Positions 28,156-36,832 of a DNA stretch of 64,000 nt are shown here, piece by piece. Origin of the DNA: NCEH01 sp043195195. Its GTDB lineage: Bacteria > Pseudomonadota > Alphaproteobacteria > Rhizobiales > Xanthobacteraceae. The notes beneath the pieces were generated by a model. The model had not been told where the DNA came from, made no database searches, and saw only the letters and a list, made by a program, of their open reading frames with translations. The translations under genes were made by a program, and so were the position numbers. The stretch's first letter is position 1; every line of letters begins with the position of its first letter. Location of the stretch: assembly GCF_043195195.1 (NCBI RefSeq), contig NZ_JBAFWT010000017.1, positions 1 to 64,000 of the forward strand, read 5' to 3'.

Positions 28156-28887
28156 TCAGCCGATGGTGGAGAGTGCCGGGAAGGTCTCGATCAGCCAATA
28201 GGAGACGCTGGCGATCCAACCCGACATGAAGGCGATGCCGGTGATCACCAGCATCGCCCCCATGACCTTCTCCATCACCGGCAGCAGGCGGCGCATGTGG
28301 CGCAGCCCGTTCAGGAACGGCCGCACCGCCACCGCCGCCAGCAAGAACGGAACGCCGAGGCCAGCCGAATAGATCGCCAGAAGCCCTGCCCCCTTGGCCA
28401 CCGTCGCCTCCGAGCCGGCGACGGCCAGGATCGCCCCCAGTACCGGCCCGAGGCACGGTGTCCAGCCGAACGCGAAAGCGAGCCCCATCACGAAGGCGCC
28501 CCAGAGGCCGGTGGGCTCGTTCACGTGCGGCCGGGCCGTGCGCGACAGCACATGAATCTTGAACACGCCGAGAAAGTTCAGGCCCATCACGATGATGGCG
28601 ACCCCGGCGATGATCGACAGCACCTCCTGATGGGCCCGCAGGACCTCGCCCACGGCCGATGCACCTGCCCCCAATGCCACGAACACGACAGTGAAGCCAG
28701 AAACGAACAGCAGCGCCCCGAAGATCGCCCGCCGTCCGACCTGCGCCAACGGCTCCGCCTTGGAGAGGTCGTCCAGGGTCGCGCCGCCGAGGAAGCACAG
28801 ATAGGGCGGGACGAGCGGAAGCACGCAAGGAGAGAGAAAGCTCGCAAGGCCCGCGGCGAAGGCGGCAGGCAGCGTGACGTCGGCCAT
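28156..28887 (-). CDS. CcdA-type thiol-disulfide membrane protein
   Basis: A 243-residue inner-membrane protein with about six hydrophobic segments. The two conserved redox cysteines are in place: C21 in SFLSPCVLPLVPP and C145 in FGWTPCLGP. CcdA moves reducing equivalents from cytoplasmic thioredoxin to periplasmic partners for cytochrome c maturation. The ATG at 28887 matches the family start; 26 further codons upstream are not conserved. No other ccm gene is adjacent. Confidence 0.9.
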   Translation of the reverse strand: MADVTLPAAFAAGLASFLSPCVLPLVPPYLCFLGGATLDDLSKAEPLAQVGRRAIFGALLFVSGFTVVFVALGAGASAVGEVLRAHQEVLSIIAGVAIIVMGLNFLGVFKIHVLSRTARPHVNEPTGLWGAFVMGLAFAFGWTPCLGPVLGAILAVAGSEATVAKGAGLLAIYSAGLGVPFLLAAVAVRPFLNGLRHMRRLLPVMEKVMGAMLVITGIAFMSGWIASVSYWLIETFPALSTIG

Positions 28888-29188
28888 GGGAAGGCAGCAC
28901 CCTTCGAACGCGAAACCGGGGCCGGCCGCAGTCACCAGCGGCCAAGCCTCTTCGTCGCCAGTCATGAGCCGGAATGCCGCCGTCGCACAAGAGGGGGCCT
29001 TGCCCCCCTCCCCGCCATGTGATCGGCCGCTTTGCCGCAGCCGGCCCGGTGTGCCAGCCGTAAATGGCGGCGGTGGACCTGGGGGCGAACCTGATGCCCG
29101 GTCGCTCTTTCTTCACGCGCACCGGTGTCCACTTCGCGCCGAAATGCTCTAGACCTTAGGGGCGGCACCCTGCCGATGCGGATCGCTC
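28888..29188. other. Intergenic region ccdA/P1 hydrolase
   Basis: 301 bases between divergent genes. It holds a GC-rich stretch (28990-29015) with runs of G and C that could fold, but no clear promoter, dyad or RNA is recognisable. Confidence 0.4.
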
Positions 29189-30181
29189 ATGCTCAACCTC
29201 ATAACCGATGTACCGGGTCTCCGGATCGGCCATGCGACCGACCTCAAGCTCGGGTCCGGCGTGACGGCGGTGATCTGTGACGTGCCGACGATCGCGGCCG
29301 TGGACGTGCGTGGCGGCAGTCCCGGCACGCGCGAGACCGATCTGCTTGCCCTTGGCGCCAGCGTCCAGCACGTGGATGCCTTGGTGCTCTCCGGCGGCTC
29401 GGCCTTCGGCCTGGACGCCGGATCCGGCGTGATGTCGTGGCTGGCGGAGCACGGACGCGGCCATCCCGTAGGGGCAGTGCGCATTCCGATCGTGCCCGGC
29501 GCGATCCTGTTCGATCTGCTCAACGGCGGCGACAAGGCCTGGGGGCGGGTCTCGCCCTATGCCACGCTCGGTTACGAGGCGGCCCAGGCCGCGCGTGACG
29601 GCACCTTCGCGCTCGGCTCGGTGGGCGCGGGCACGGGCGCCACCACGGCCCATGTGAAGGGCGGGCTCGGTTCTGCCTCCGCCGTCTCACCCGGCGGCCA
29701 TGTGGTCGGCGCACTGGTGGCGGTGAACGCCGTAGGGAGCCCGCTCATTGGCGCCGGCCCCCATCTGCGGGCGGCGCCGTACGAGCGAAATGCTGAATTC
29801 GGCGGCCTCGGCATGCCGCAGCATTGGCCGGACGATGCCTCCGCGCTCTCCATGAAGGGGGCCTTGCCCCGCGCCAACACCACGATCGCCATCGTCGCGA
29901 CCGATGCCGTGCTGACCCGATCAGAGGCCCGCGCCTTCGCCGTGATGGCGCAGGACGGGCTGGCCCTATCGCTTTTTCCCGTCCATACGCCGCTCGACGG
30001 GGATTGCGTGTTCGCGCTTGCGACCGGCCGCAAGGAGTTGGACCCGACCCGCCACGCGGAAGCCGAACTCGGCGCGACTGCCGCCTGCGTGCTCGCGCGC
30101 GCGATCGGGCGTGCCATTTACGAGGCGACCACCTTGCCCTATCCCGGTGCCCAGGCCGCCTGGCGCGACCGCTTTCGCTGA
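29189..30181 (+). CDS. P1-family autoproteolytic peptidase (DmpA/NylC-like)
   Basis: A 330-residue Ntn-hydrolase-like protein of peptidase family P1. The probable self-cleavage site is N230-T231 in RANTTIAIVATDA; the freed Thr would be the nucleophile of the small subunit. The N-terminal segment TDVPGLRIGHATD and the glycine-rich VLSGGSAFGLDAG block are conserved. Members include aminopeptidase DmpA and nylon-oligomer hydrolase NylC, so the substrate is unknown. The ribosome site is weak. It is followed ten bases later by a small membrane protein gene. Confidence 0.88.
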   Translation: MLNLITDVPGLRIGHATDLKLGSGVTAVICDVPTIAAVDVRGGSPGTRETDLLALGASVQHVDALVLSGGSAFGLDAGSGVMSWLAEHGRGHPVGAVRIPIVPGAILFDLLNGGDKAWGRVSPYATLGYEAAQAARDGTFALGSVGAGTGATTAHVKGGLGSASAVSPGGHVVGALVAVNAVGSPLIGAGPHLRAAPYERNAEFGGLGMPQHWPDDASALSMKGALPRANTTIAIVATDAVLTRSEARAFAVMAQDGLALSLFPVHTPLDGDCVFALATGRKELDPTRHAEAELGATAACVLARAIGRAIYEATTLPYPGAQAAWRDRFR

Positions 30182-30191
30182 AGGATCTTCA

Positions 30192-30701
30192 ATGCCGCGC
30201 CTGCCAACCCTCCGCCCGATTCCCCCGCACCGCATCGGCGCGCCGCGCCTTTCCGGCCTGCTCGCGATCATCTTCTGGTGTGCCTGCGGCATCACCGCCG
30301 TGCCTCTCGCGGGTCTCTTCACGCTGATTTCGGTGCTGGGCCCCCAGGCGGCCTGGTCCGCCATCGTCGATTCCCTGGCCGCGCCCGGCGGATCCTCGCA
30401 GATGCTGCGCTTCGGCCTGTTCCCACAGGCGGTTCTTTTCGTCTGGGGTATAAGCTTTGTCATCATGACAGTCCGTCGCGCGGTCAGCACCCTGTCGGTC
30501 GCACCCATCGGGCTGGTGATCTGGCTGCTGGTGACCGCATTCAGCCAATTTGCGATCCGCGATCTGCTGGCACCCGACGGCCTCACCGTGGGCGATCTCG
30601 CCTCGCTCTTGCCGGGCCTGCTGGCGCAGGGCCTCGGGGTGGCCGGCTTCGTCGGCTATATGCGCGAAGGCGACCGCCCGCGCCGCTATTACATCGGCTG
30701 A
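30192..30701 (+). CDS. Small four-helix membrane protein
   Basis: A 169-residue protein with about four hydrophobic segments and a short basic C-terminal tail ending in RPRRYYIG. The layout resembles DUF2569 proteins but the resemblance is weak. The ATG at 30192 has AAGGAT upstream and lies ten bases after the P1 hydrolase, so the two are probably co-transcribed. No function can be assigned. Confidence 0.6.
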   Translation: MPRLPTLRPIPPHRIGAPRLSGLLAIIFWCACGITAVPLAGLFTLISVLGPQAAWSAIVDSLAAPGGSSQMLRFGLFPQAVLFVWGISFVIMTVRRAVSTLSVAPIGLVIWLLVTAFSQFAIRDLLAPDGLTVGDLASLLPGLLAQGLGVAGFVGYMREGDRPRRYYIG

Positions 30702-30821
30702 GACCCGCTCACAGCAAGGACGGTGAGCTGCAGCGCCTTCCATGGTCAGGCAGGTGCGGCGCTTGAGCGAAACCACGGCAGCGACATCAGCGCGGCACCC
30801 ATCGAAGCCCGGCCGCTGGGA

Positions 30822-31565
30822 TTACAGCGTTCCGCGCCGGCGCGAGATGACGAAGGCGATGTAGACCCCCACCAGCGTCACCGCGAGGCCGTACCAGGTC
30901 AGCGCATATTCCAGATGGCGATTGGGGAAGGCGAGGCGCGTCTCACCCCCTTGCGGCAACCCGCCGGGATTGGGAGTGCCATCGGCATCAATGGTGAAGG
31001 GCGCAACTTTGGCGAGGCCCCGAGCCGCACCAATCTCTAGCGGGTCCCGCCGGTACCAGGCGTTGCGCGCGGGATCGTTGGCAGGCACGAACCAACTCGG
31101 CTCCTCGGGCATGCGCAGCAGCCCCGTGACAGTCACGGGCCCTTCCACTTGCCCTTGCGCCCGGCTCGAGGGCGCGCGCCGCTCCTCGGGGATGAAGCCG
31201 CGATTGACGAGAATGGCCGACCCGTCCGCCAAAATCAGGGGTGTCAGCACCTGGAAGCCCGGGCCCTTGTAGGGGCCCTTGGGTTCCGACAGCACCGTAT
31301 AGATCAGGGTTTCCTTGGAATGGTCGAACCTGCCCGTGGCGCGCACCGGCTGATACTCGTCCATCTCACGGGACACGGCCGGCCATTGCGACAAGGGCAG
31401 GACAGCGTGCGGCGGCTGGGCAGCGCGCGACTCGACCTGGGCGACCAGTGCATTCTTCCAGCTCAAACGCTCCATCTGCCACGTGCCGAGGCCGAGCAAC
31501 ACCACAAGGGCGCTGAGCGCGGTCAAGGTGGGCAAAAGCAGCCCGCGACGTGCTGGCTCGCTCAT
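30822..31565 (-). CDS. surf1: SURF1 family cytochrome oxidase assembly protein
   Basis: A 247-residue protein with one hydrophobic helix near each end, the classic Surf1 topology. The N-terminal GLGTWQMERLSWK segment and the YTVLSEPKGPYKGPGFQVLTP block are family hallmarks. Surf1 helps insert heme a into subunit I of aa3 oxidase. The ATG overlaps the DUF983 stop by four bases (ATGA). It is the last gene of the oxidase cluster. Confidence 0.93.
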   Translation of the reverse strand: MSEPARRGLLLPTLTALSALVVLLGLGTWQMERLSWKNALVAQVESRAAQPPHAVLPLSQWPAVSREMDEYQPVRATGRFDHSKETLIYTVLSEPKGPYKGPGFQVLTPLILADGSAILVNRGFIPEERRAPSSRAQGQVEGPVTVTGLLRMPEEPSWFVPANDPARNAWYRRDPLEIGAARGLAKVAPFTIDADGTPNPGGLPQGGETRLAFPNRHLEYALTWYGLAVTLVGVYIAFVISRRRGTL

Positions 31566-31945
31566 TCGCCGTCGCGCTGCTCCAGCCGGCCTTCGGCCGC
31601 GCGGTTGCGATATTGCATGGCCACCAGGACCCCCTTGAACGGCCGCAGCAGGCCGAGTGTGACGATCAATATGCCAGGGATCCAAAGCAAGGCGTGCACC
31701 CAGAGAGGCGGCTCGAACGTCACCTCCACCCAGAACGCGAGCGCAACCACGATGAAGCCGCCGATCAGGATTACGAACACCGCCGGCCCGTCCCCCGCAT
31801 CGATGAAGGAATAATCGAGGCCGCAAGCCTCGCATTCCGGGGCGAGTTGGAGGAAACCCTTGAAAAGTTTCCCTTTGCCGCACCGCGGGCAGCGGCAGGA
31901 CAGGCCGGCCACGACGGGCGAGACGGGGCTGTAATAGGGTTCCAT
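31562..31945 (-). CDS. DUF983 membrane protein
   Basis: A 127-residue protein with two hydrophobic helices and an N-terminal zinc-ribbon-like C-x2-C / C-x2-C pattern (CRCPRCGKGKLF and CEACGLDY). DUF983 proteins are regularly encoded between ctaE and surf1 in alphaproteobacteria and are thought to take part in oxidase biogenesis; the precise role is unknown. The ATG at 31945 is the natural start; it follows a hairpin that separates it from ctaE. Confidence 0.88.
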   Translation of the reverse strand: MEPYYSPVSPVVAGLSCRCPRCGKGKLFKGFLQLAPECEACGLDYSFIDAGDGPAVFVILIGGFIVVALAFWVEVTFEPPLWVHALLWIPGILIVTLGLLRPFKGVLVAMQYRNRAAEGRLEQRDGE

Positions 31946-31977
31946 GGACACCTCAGTGGGCAGTCTTGGCCATCTGC

Positions 31978-32008
31978 CAAACAAAACGGGGCGGCTCCCG
32001 CCGCCCCG
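31978..32008 (-). terminator. Intrinsic-type hairpin between ctaE and DUF983
   Basis: On the minus strand GGGGCGGC (32007-32000) and GCCGCCCC (31995-31988) form a perfect 8-bp stem with a GGGA loop, followed by GTTTTGTTT. This has the form of a rho-independent terminator placed inside the oxidase cluster, 40 bases after the ctaE stop and before the DUF983-surf1 pair. Confidence 0.75.
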
Positions 32009-32046
32009 CCGATTCCCGTTCGAGCCCGTTTCGGGTTCCGACCGGA

Positions 32047-32877
32047 CTAATGGGCCGAAGCGCCAGCGCCCCACACGTAGATGAACGCGAAGAGGAACAG
32101 CCAGACCACGTCCACGAAGTGCCAGTACCAAGCAGCGGCCTCGAAGCCGAAGTGCTTGTCGGGCGTGAAGTCCCCAGCGACCGCGCGCAGCAGGCACACC
32201 AGCAGGAAGATGGTGCCGACGATGACGTGGAAGCCGTGGAAGCCCGTCGCCATGAAGAAGGTGGCGCCGTAAATATTGCCGGAAAAGCCGAAGTGGACGT
32301 GCAGATATTCGAACGCCTGGCAGCTCGTGAACAGCACGCCCAGCACCACGGTCAGCAGCAGGCCCCACTTCAGACCCTGGCGGTCATTTTCCAGCAGCGC
32401 GTGATGCGCCCAGGTGACCGTGGTGCCCGAGGTGAGCAGCAGCAGCGTGTTGAGCAGCGGCAGGTGCCAGGGATCGAGCGACTCGATGCCCTTCGGCGGC
32501 CAAGTGCCGCCGGTGAATTCGAAGCGCGAATAATTGATCGCCTCGCCGGAGAACAGGGCCGCATCGAAATAGGCCCAGAACCAGGCGACAAAGAACATCA
32601 CTTCGGAGGCGATGAACAAGATCATGCCGTAGCGCAGCCCGATCTGCACCACCGGGGTATGGAAGCCGAGATGACCCTCGCGGATCATGTCCCGCCACCA
32701 GCCGAACATGGTGTAGAGCACGCCCAGGAAGCCAATCCCCATGGGGATGGCCGTGCCACCATGCATCCAAACCACCGCACCGCCGGTGAGAATGAAAGCC
32801 GAGATCGAGCCCACGATGGGCCACGGGCTCGGCTCCACCATGTGATAATCGTGCTGCTTCACGTGTCCCTCGGCCAT
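32047..32877 (-). CDS. ctaE: Cytochrome c oxidase subunit III
   Basis: A 276-residue membrane protein with about seven hydrophobic segments. Hallmarks include EVMFFVAWFWAYFD and the C-terminal HFVDVVWLFLF. Subunit III stabilises the aa3 core and proton uptake. GGGGAGG precedes the ATG at nine bases. It follows ctaG by about 146 bases; a terminator-type hairpin lies just after its stop. Confidence 0.96.
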   Translation of the reverse strand: MAEGHVKQHDYHMVEPSPWPIVGSISAFILTGGAVVWMHGGTAIPMGIGFLGVLYTMFGWWRDMIREGHLGFHTPVVQIGLRYGMILFIASEVMFFVAWFWAYFDAALFSGEAINYSRFEFTGGTWPPKGIESLDPWHLPLLNTLLLLTSGTTVTWAHHALLENDRQGLKWGLLLTVVLGVLFTSCQAFEYLHVHFGFSGNIYGATFFMATGFHGFHVIVGTIFLLVCLLRAVAGDFTPDKHFGFEAAAWYWHFVDVVWLFLFAFIYVWGAGASAH

Positions 32878-33023
32878 CTGAAGCGGCCTCCCCTTCCAGC
32901 ATTAAAGTTCTACCAGGACCGGCGCCGCCGCCGCAATGCGACGGTTGCGTCCTGTCCCACAAACCCCGCGCCCCGCACCCGGCACGCCGATCTTTTACCT
33001 GCCGGACCCGCCGGCCGAACAGT

Positions 33024-33671
33024 TCACAATGCCTTCTTCGCGCTCTCGCTCGCCGCTTCGGGCGCGCGCGCGACCGGTGCCGCCGGCTTGGGCGCAGCGA
33101 AGAAGGTGTAGGACAACGTGATGGTCTTCACATTTTTGAAGTCGGGGTCATCGGCAATCGCCGGATCGATGAAGAACACCACCGGCATGTCGACCTTCTC
33201 GTTGCCCTGCATGGTCTGCTCCGAGAAACAGAAGCATTGCATCTTCACGAAATAGGCCCCGGCCTGAGCCGGCGTGACGTTATAGGTGGCGTTGCCGTAG
33301 GTCTCGGCCGAAGACAGATTGCGTGCGAGATAATAGACCATCTTGGTCTCGCCGATGCGCACCCGCACGTCCGCTTGCTCGGGCTTGAACTCCCAGGGCA
33401 GGCCGGGCGCGATGTTGGAATCGAACCGGACCTGCATGATCCGGTCGAGCACCTTCTCCGGCACCTGGGTCCCGACCCGGGTGGCGCCGCCGAAGCCGGT
33501 GAGCGAACAGAACATCGCGTATAACGGCACGATGGCATAGGCCGCGCCGACCATCCCGCCGGCAAAGGCGAGGCAAGCCAGAGCGACAAGCATGTGCCGG
33601 TACCGGCGCCGCTTGGGAGCAGCCGCGGCGTGTCCCTGCTCGGACACCGGGGGCATTCCACCTTCGCTCAT
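33024..33671 (-). CDS. ctaG: Cytochrome oxidase assembly protein CtaG (Cox11)
   Basis: A 215-residue copper chaperone: one N-terminal membrane helix (about residues 24-46) and a periplasmic domain with the copper-binding motif CFCF in MQCFCFSEQTM. It delivers copper to the CuB site of subunit I. GAGGAT precedes the ATG. It begins seven bases after the small CoxF-like gene. The C-terminal tail is Ala/Pro rich. Confidence 0.95.
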   Translation of the reverse strand: MSEGGMPPVSEQGHAAAAPKRRRYRHMLVALACLAFAGGMVGAAYAIVPLYAMFCSLTGFGGATRVGTQVPEKVLDRIMQVRFDSNIAPGLPWEFKPEQADVRVRIGETKMVYYLARNLSSAETYGNATYNVTPAQAGAYFVKMQCFCFSEQTMQGNEKVDMPVVFFIDPAIADDPDFKNVKTITLSYTFFAAPKPAAPVARAPEAASESAKKAL

Positions 33672-33678
33672 GCGATCC

Positions 33679-33861
33679 TCACAACGGCCGGTTCAGGACA
33701 GCCGGACCCATCTTCACGATGGTCACCACGTAGAAAAGAACCACCAGAAAGCCGAGCACCGACGCGATGGCGATGGAGCGAGCCCGCCGCCGCCGCTTCT
33801 GCTCGTCCGTCAGCACGATGCCCGGCAGTTCGGGCTCGCGCTTCTCCTTCTCATCCACCAC
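33679..33861 (-). CDS. Small membrane protein, CoxF-type
   Basis: A 60-residue protein: a charged N-terminal cytoplasmic stretch (KRRRRARS) and a single hydrophobic helix from about 31 to 50. Such a short protein occurs between ctaB and ctaG in many alphaproteobacterial oxidase clusters and is called CoxF; its role is unclear. It begins with GTG (33861) after GGGAG and only three bases beyond the ctaB stop. A second GTG follows directly and is an alternative start. Confidence 0.8.
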   Translation of the reverse strand: MVDEKEKREPELPGIVLTDEQKRRRRARSIAIASVLGFLVVLFYVVTIVKMGPAVLNRPL

Positions 33862-33864
33862 GGA

Positions 33865-34803
33865 TCAAACTCCCACCAGCGCTTCGACCAAAAGCGAGGC
33901 GAAGAGCAAAAACAGATACAGGATTGAAAAGCCGAACAATTGCTTGCTCGCCTTCACCGCCGCCGCGCCGTCGCGCACGCGGTAGACCTTGACCGCGAAC
34001 CATACCATGCCCGCGCCGAGCACAGTGGCGACCGCACCATAGCCATAACCCGCATAGCCGAATGCCACCGGCGAAACGGCAAGCGGAACCAAGAACAGCG
34101 TGTAGAGGAGAATCTGGCGGCGGGTCTCGTCGGGACCGGCGGTCACCGGCAGCATGGGCACCCCGGCACGCGCGTAATCGTCGGCGCGATAGAGCGCGAG
34201 CGCCCAGAAGTGCGGCGGCGTCCAGAAGAAGATGATGGCCACCAGAAGCAGGCTCTCGAAGCCGACCGAGCCGGTTGCGGCAGCCCACGCCACCATGGGC
34301 GGAAAGGCGCCCGCCGCGCCGCCGATGACGATGTTCTGCGGCGTCGAGCGCTTCAGCCACATGGTGTAGATCACCACGTAGAAGAAGATGGTGAAGGCCA
34401 GCAACGCGCCCGCTAGTTCGTTCACCAGCAAGCCCAGCACAACCACCGAAAACGCCGAGAGGGTAAGGCCGAAGGCAAGGGCTTCCTGCGGCGTAACGCG
34501 GCCAGCGGGGATCGGCCGATCCTTCGTGCGCGACATGATCGCGTCGATGTCGGCATCCCACCACATGTTGAGGGCACCGGCGGCTCCAGCGCCCACTGCA
34601 ATGCAAAGCAAAGCTGTGAAGGCGATCACCGGATGGACATGGTCTGGGGCACGCACCAGCCCCACAAGGGCCGTAAAAACGACCAGCGACATGACTCGCG
34701 GCTTCAGCAGCGACAGGTAGTCGCGCGGCGAGGCAAGGCCGAGACCCGCCTCGGTTCCGCGGGCGACCGCCGTCTGGTTCAAGCTCACACTCACGTCGCT
34801 CAT
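33865..34803 (-). CDS. ctaB: Protoheme IX farnesyltransferase (heme O synthase)
   Basis: A 312-residue UbiA-family prenyltransferase with eight to nine hydrophobic segments. The first Asp-rich motif NMWWDADIDAIMSRTKDRP is intact, and the second polar loop around YRADDYARAGVPMLPV is present. It farnesylates heme b to heme O, the precursor of heme a for the aa3 oxidase. It lies downstream of ctaD, separated by a terminator-like hairpin. Confidence 0.96.
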   Translation of the reverse strand: MSDVSVSLNQTAVARGTEAGLGLASPRDYLSLLKPRVMSLVVFTALVGLVRAPDHVHPVIAFTALLCIAVGAGAAGALNMWWDADIDAIMSRTKDRPIPAGRVTPQEALAFGLTLSAFSVVVLGLLVNELAGALLAFTIFFYVVIYTMWLKRSTPQNIVIGGAAGAFPPMVAWAAATGSVGFESLLLVAIIFFWTPPHFWALALYRADDYARAGVPMLPVTAGPDETRRQILLYTLFLVPLAVSPVAFGYAGYGYGAVATVLGAGMVWFAVKVYRVRDGAAAVKASKQLFGFSILYLFLLFASLLVEALVGV

Positions 34804-35006
34804 GCGTACTGGTCCTGTGGGTACGGGCCTGGCCCGCAGGGCCCGCCGCGCGGCCCCGTCACGCCTCGAACTCTACTGGTCCGGCGCCTGGCCGGTATGA
34901 TGCTCGCCCGCGCGGCAGGGCCGCCCGGTCGTGTCGGCTTCGCTGGAACGGGAAAACGGCGATTGTCGGGACGCCGCATGGTCCGCTGCGAAAACCTTGC
35001 CCCCGT

Positions 35007-35042
35007 GAAAAGGAACCGGCGCGGGAACCCGCGCCGGTTCGC
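35007..35042 (-). terminator. Strong hairpin after ctaD
   Basis: A perfect 13-bp palindrome: GAACCGGCGCGGG (35013-35025) and CCCGCGCCGGTTC (35028-35040) with two central bases. Read on the minus strand it is followed by CCTTTT. It begins about 22 bases after the ctaD stop and would terminate or stabilise the ctaC-ctaD transcript before ctaB. Confidence 0.75.
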
Positions 35043-35062
35043 CTCGTAGGAGGAACCCGCGC

Positions 35063-36673
35063 TCACTTGATGCGCGGCAGGACTTCGAACTGGTGGAACG
35101 GCGGGGGAGAAGACAAGGTCCACTCCAGGGTCGTCGCACCGGGACCCCAAGGATTGGGGCCGGCAAGTTCCTTGCGCCGGAAGGCCACGACGATGCCGGT
35201 CAGGAAGATCAGCACGGCAAAACCGGAGATGTAGGAGCCGATGGAGGAGACATAATTCCAGTGCGCGAACGCATCGGGATAGTCCACATAACGGCGCGGC
35301 ATGCCGGCAAGGCCGAGGAAGTGCTGCGGGAAGAACACCAGATTCACCCCGACGAATGTCACCCAAAAGTGCAGCTTCCCCCAGAATTCCGGGATCATGT
35401 AGCCGCTCATCTTCGGGAACCAATAATACCAGCCCGCGAAGATGGCGAACACGGCGCCGAGCGACAGCACGTAATGGAAGTGCGCCACCACATAATAGGT
35501 ATCGTGCAGCGAGCGGTCGATGCCCGCGTTCGAAAGCACGACGCCGGTGACGCCACCCACGGTGAACAGGAAGATGAAGCCGATCGCCCACAGCATGGGG
35601 GTACGGAACTGCACCGAGCCGCCCCACATGGTGGCGATCCAGGAGAAGATCTTCACGCCGGTCGGGATGGCGATGATCATGGTCGCCGCGACGAAATAGG
35701 ACTGCGTGGAAGCCGAAAGGCCCACCGTGTACATGTGGTGCGCCCACACCACGAAGCCCACCACGCCGATCGCCACCATGGCATAGGCCATGCCGAGATA
35801 GCCGAACACCGGCTTGCGCGAGAAGGTGGAGACGATGTGGGAGACGATGCCGAAGCCCGGCAGGATCAGGATGTACACCTCGGGGTGACCGAAGAACCAG
35901 AACAGGTGCTGGAACAGGATCGGATCGCCGCCGCCGGCCGGATCGAAGAACGTGGTGCCGAAGTTGCGATCCGTCAGCAGCATGGTGATGGCGCCCGCGA
36001 GCACCGGCAGCGACAGCAGCAACAGGAAGGCGGTGATGAGCTGGGCCCAGGCAAACAGCGGCATCTTGTGCAGCGTCATGCCCGGAGCGCGCATGTTGAA
36101 GATGGTGGTGATGAGGTTGATCGCCCCGAGGATCGAGGACGCGCCGGCGATATGCAGCGCGAAGATCAGCAGGTCCATGGCCGGGCCGGGATGGCCGAGC
36201 TTGGAGGACAGCGGGGGATAGATCGTCCAACCGCCGCCGAAGCCGTTGGAGCCGGCGGCCCCTTCGACGAACAGCGAGATGATGGCGAGCCCAAAGGCCG
36301 GCGGCATCAGCCAGAAGGCGATGTTGTTGATGCGCGGGAAGGCCGTGTCGGGGGCGCCGATCATCAGCGGGATGAAATAATTGCCGAAGCCGCCGATCAA
36401 TGCGGGCATCACCATGAAGAAGATCATGATCAGGCCGTGACCGGTGGTGAAGACATTGAAGGTCTGCGGGTTCTTGAAATATTGCAGGCCCGGCTCCATC
36501 AGCTCCATTCGGATGCCGATGGACAGCGCACCGCCCACGATCCCCGCCACGATGGCGAAGATCAGGTACATGATGCCGATGTCCTTGTTATTCGTCGAGA
36601 ACACCCACCGCTTCCATCCCGTGGGATTGTGCTCGGCATGTGCCGCGTCGTGCGCGATAGCCTCGGTGGCCAT
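35063..36673 (-). CDS. ctaD: Cytochrome c oxidase subunit I
   Basis: A 536-residue heme-copper oxidase subunit with twelve predicted helices. Metal ligands are all present: H79 and H400 for heme a, H398 for heme a3, H263, H312 and H313 for CuB, with the Tyr267 cross-link partner in GHPEVYIL. Residue E265 marks an A-type oxidase. It is the catalytic subunit of aa3 oxidase. It follows ctaC by 159 bases and is followed by a strong hairpin. Confidence 0.98.
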   Translation of the reverse strand: MATEAIAHDAAHAEHNPTGWKRWVFSTNNKDIGIMYLIFAIVAGIVGGALSIGIRMELMEPGLQYFKNPQTFNVFTTGHGLIMIFFMVMPALIGGFGNYFIPLMIGAPDTAFPRINNIAFWLMPPAFGLAIISLFVEGAAGSNGFGGGWTIYPPLSSKLGHPGPAMDLLIFALHIAGASSILGAINLITTIFNMRAPGMTLHKMPLFAWAQLITAFLLLLSLPVLAGAITMLLTDRNFGTTFFDPAGGGDPILFQHLFWFFGHPEVYILILPGFGIVSHIVSTFSRKPVFGYLGMAYAMVAIGVVGFVVWAHHMYTVGLSASTQSYFVAATMIIAIPTGVKIFSWIATMWGGSVQFRTPMLWAIGFIFLFTVGGVTGVVLSNAGIDRSLHDTYYVVAHFHYVLSLGAVFAIFAGWYYWFPKMSGYMIPEFWGKLHFWVTFVGVNLVFFPQHFLGLAGMPRRYVDYPDAFAHWNYVSSIGSYISGFAVLIFLTGIVVAFRRKELAGPNPWGPGATTLEWTLSSPPPFHQFEVLPRIK

Positions 36674-36832
36674 GAGTCCAGTCCTCAGTGTCTTGACGTT
36701 GCCGTCTTATCTTTAACGCCGTTGGGCCTTCAGGGACCCAACCGGGTCCTTTCGATTTCAGGCACGAGGCGGCGCGCGCCATCTCATGCCGGTCTTAGTC
36801 CGATCGTTGCGGACGCGTCCGAGGCCGATGCC

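Noticed and set aside
36740..36765. Short hairpin GGACCC/GGGTCC between ctaC and ctaD
   Set aside because: Only six base pairs with no T-run on the minus strand; too weak to call a terminator.
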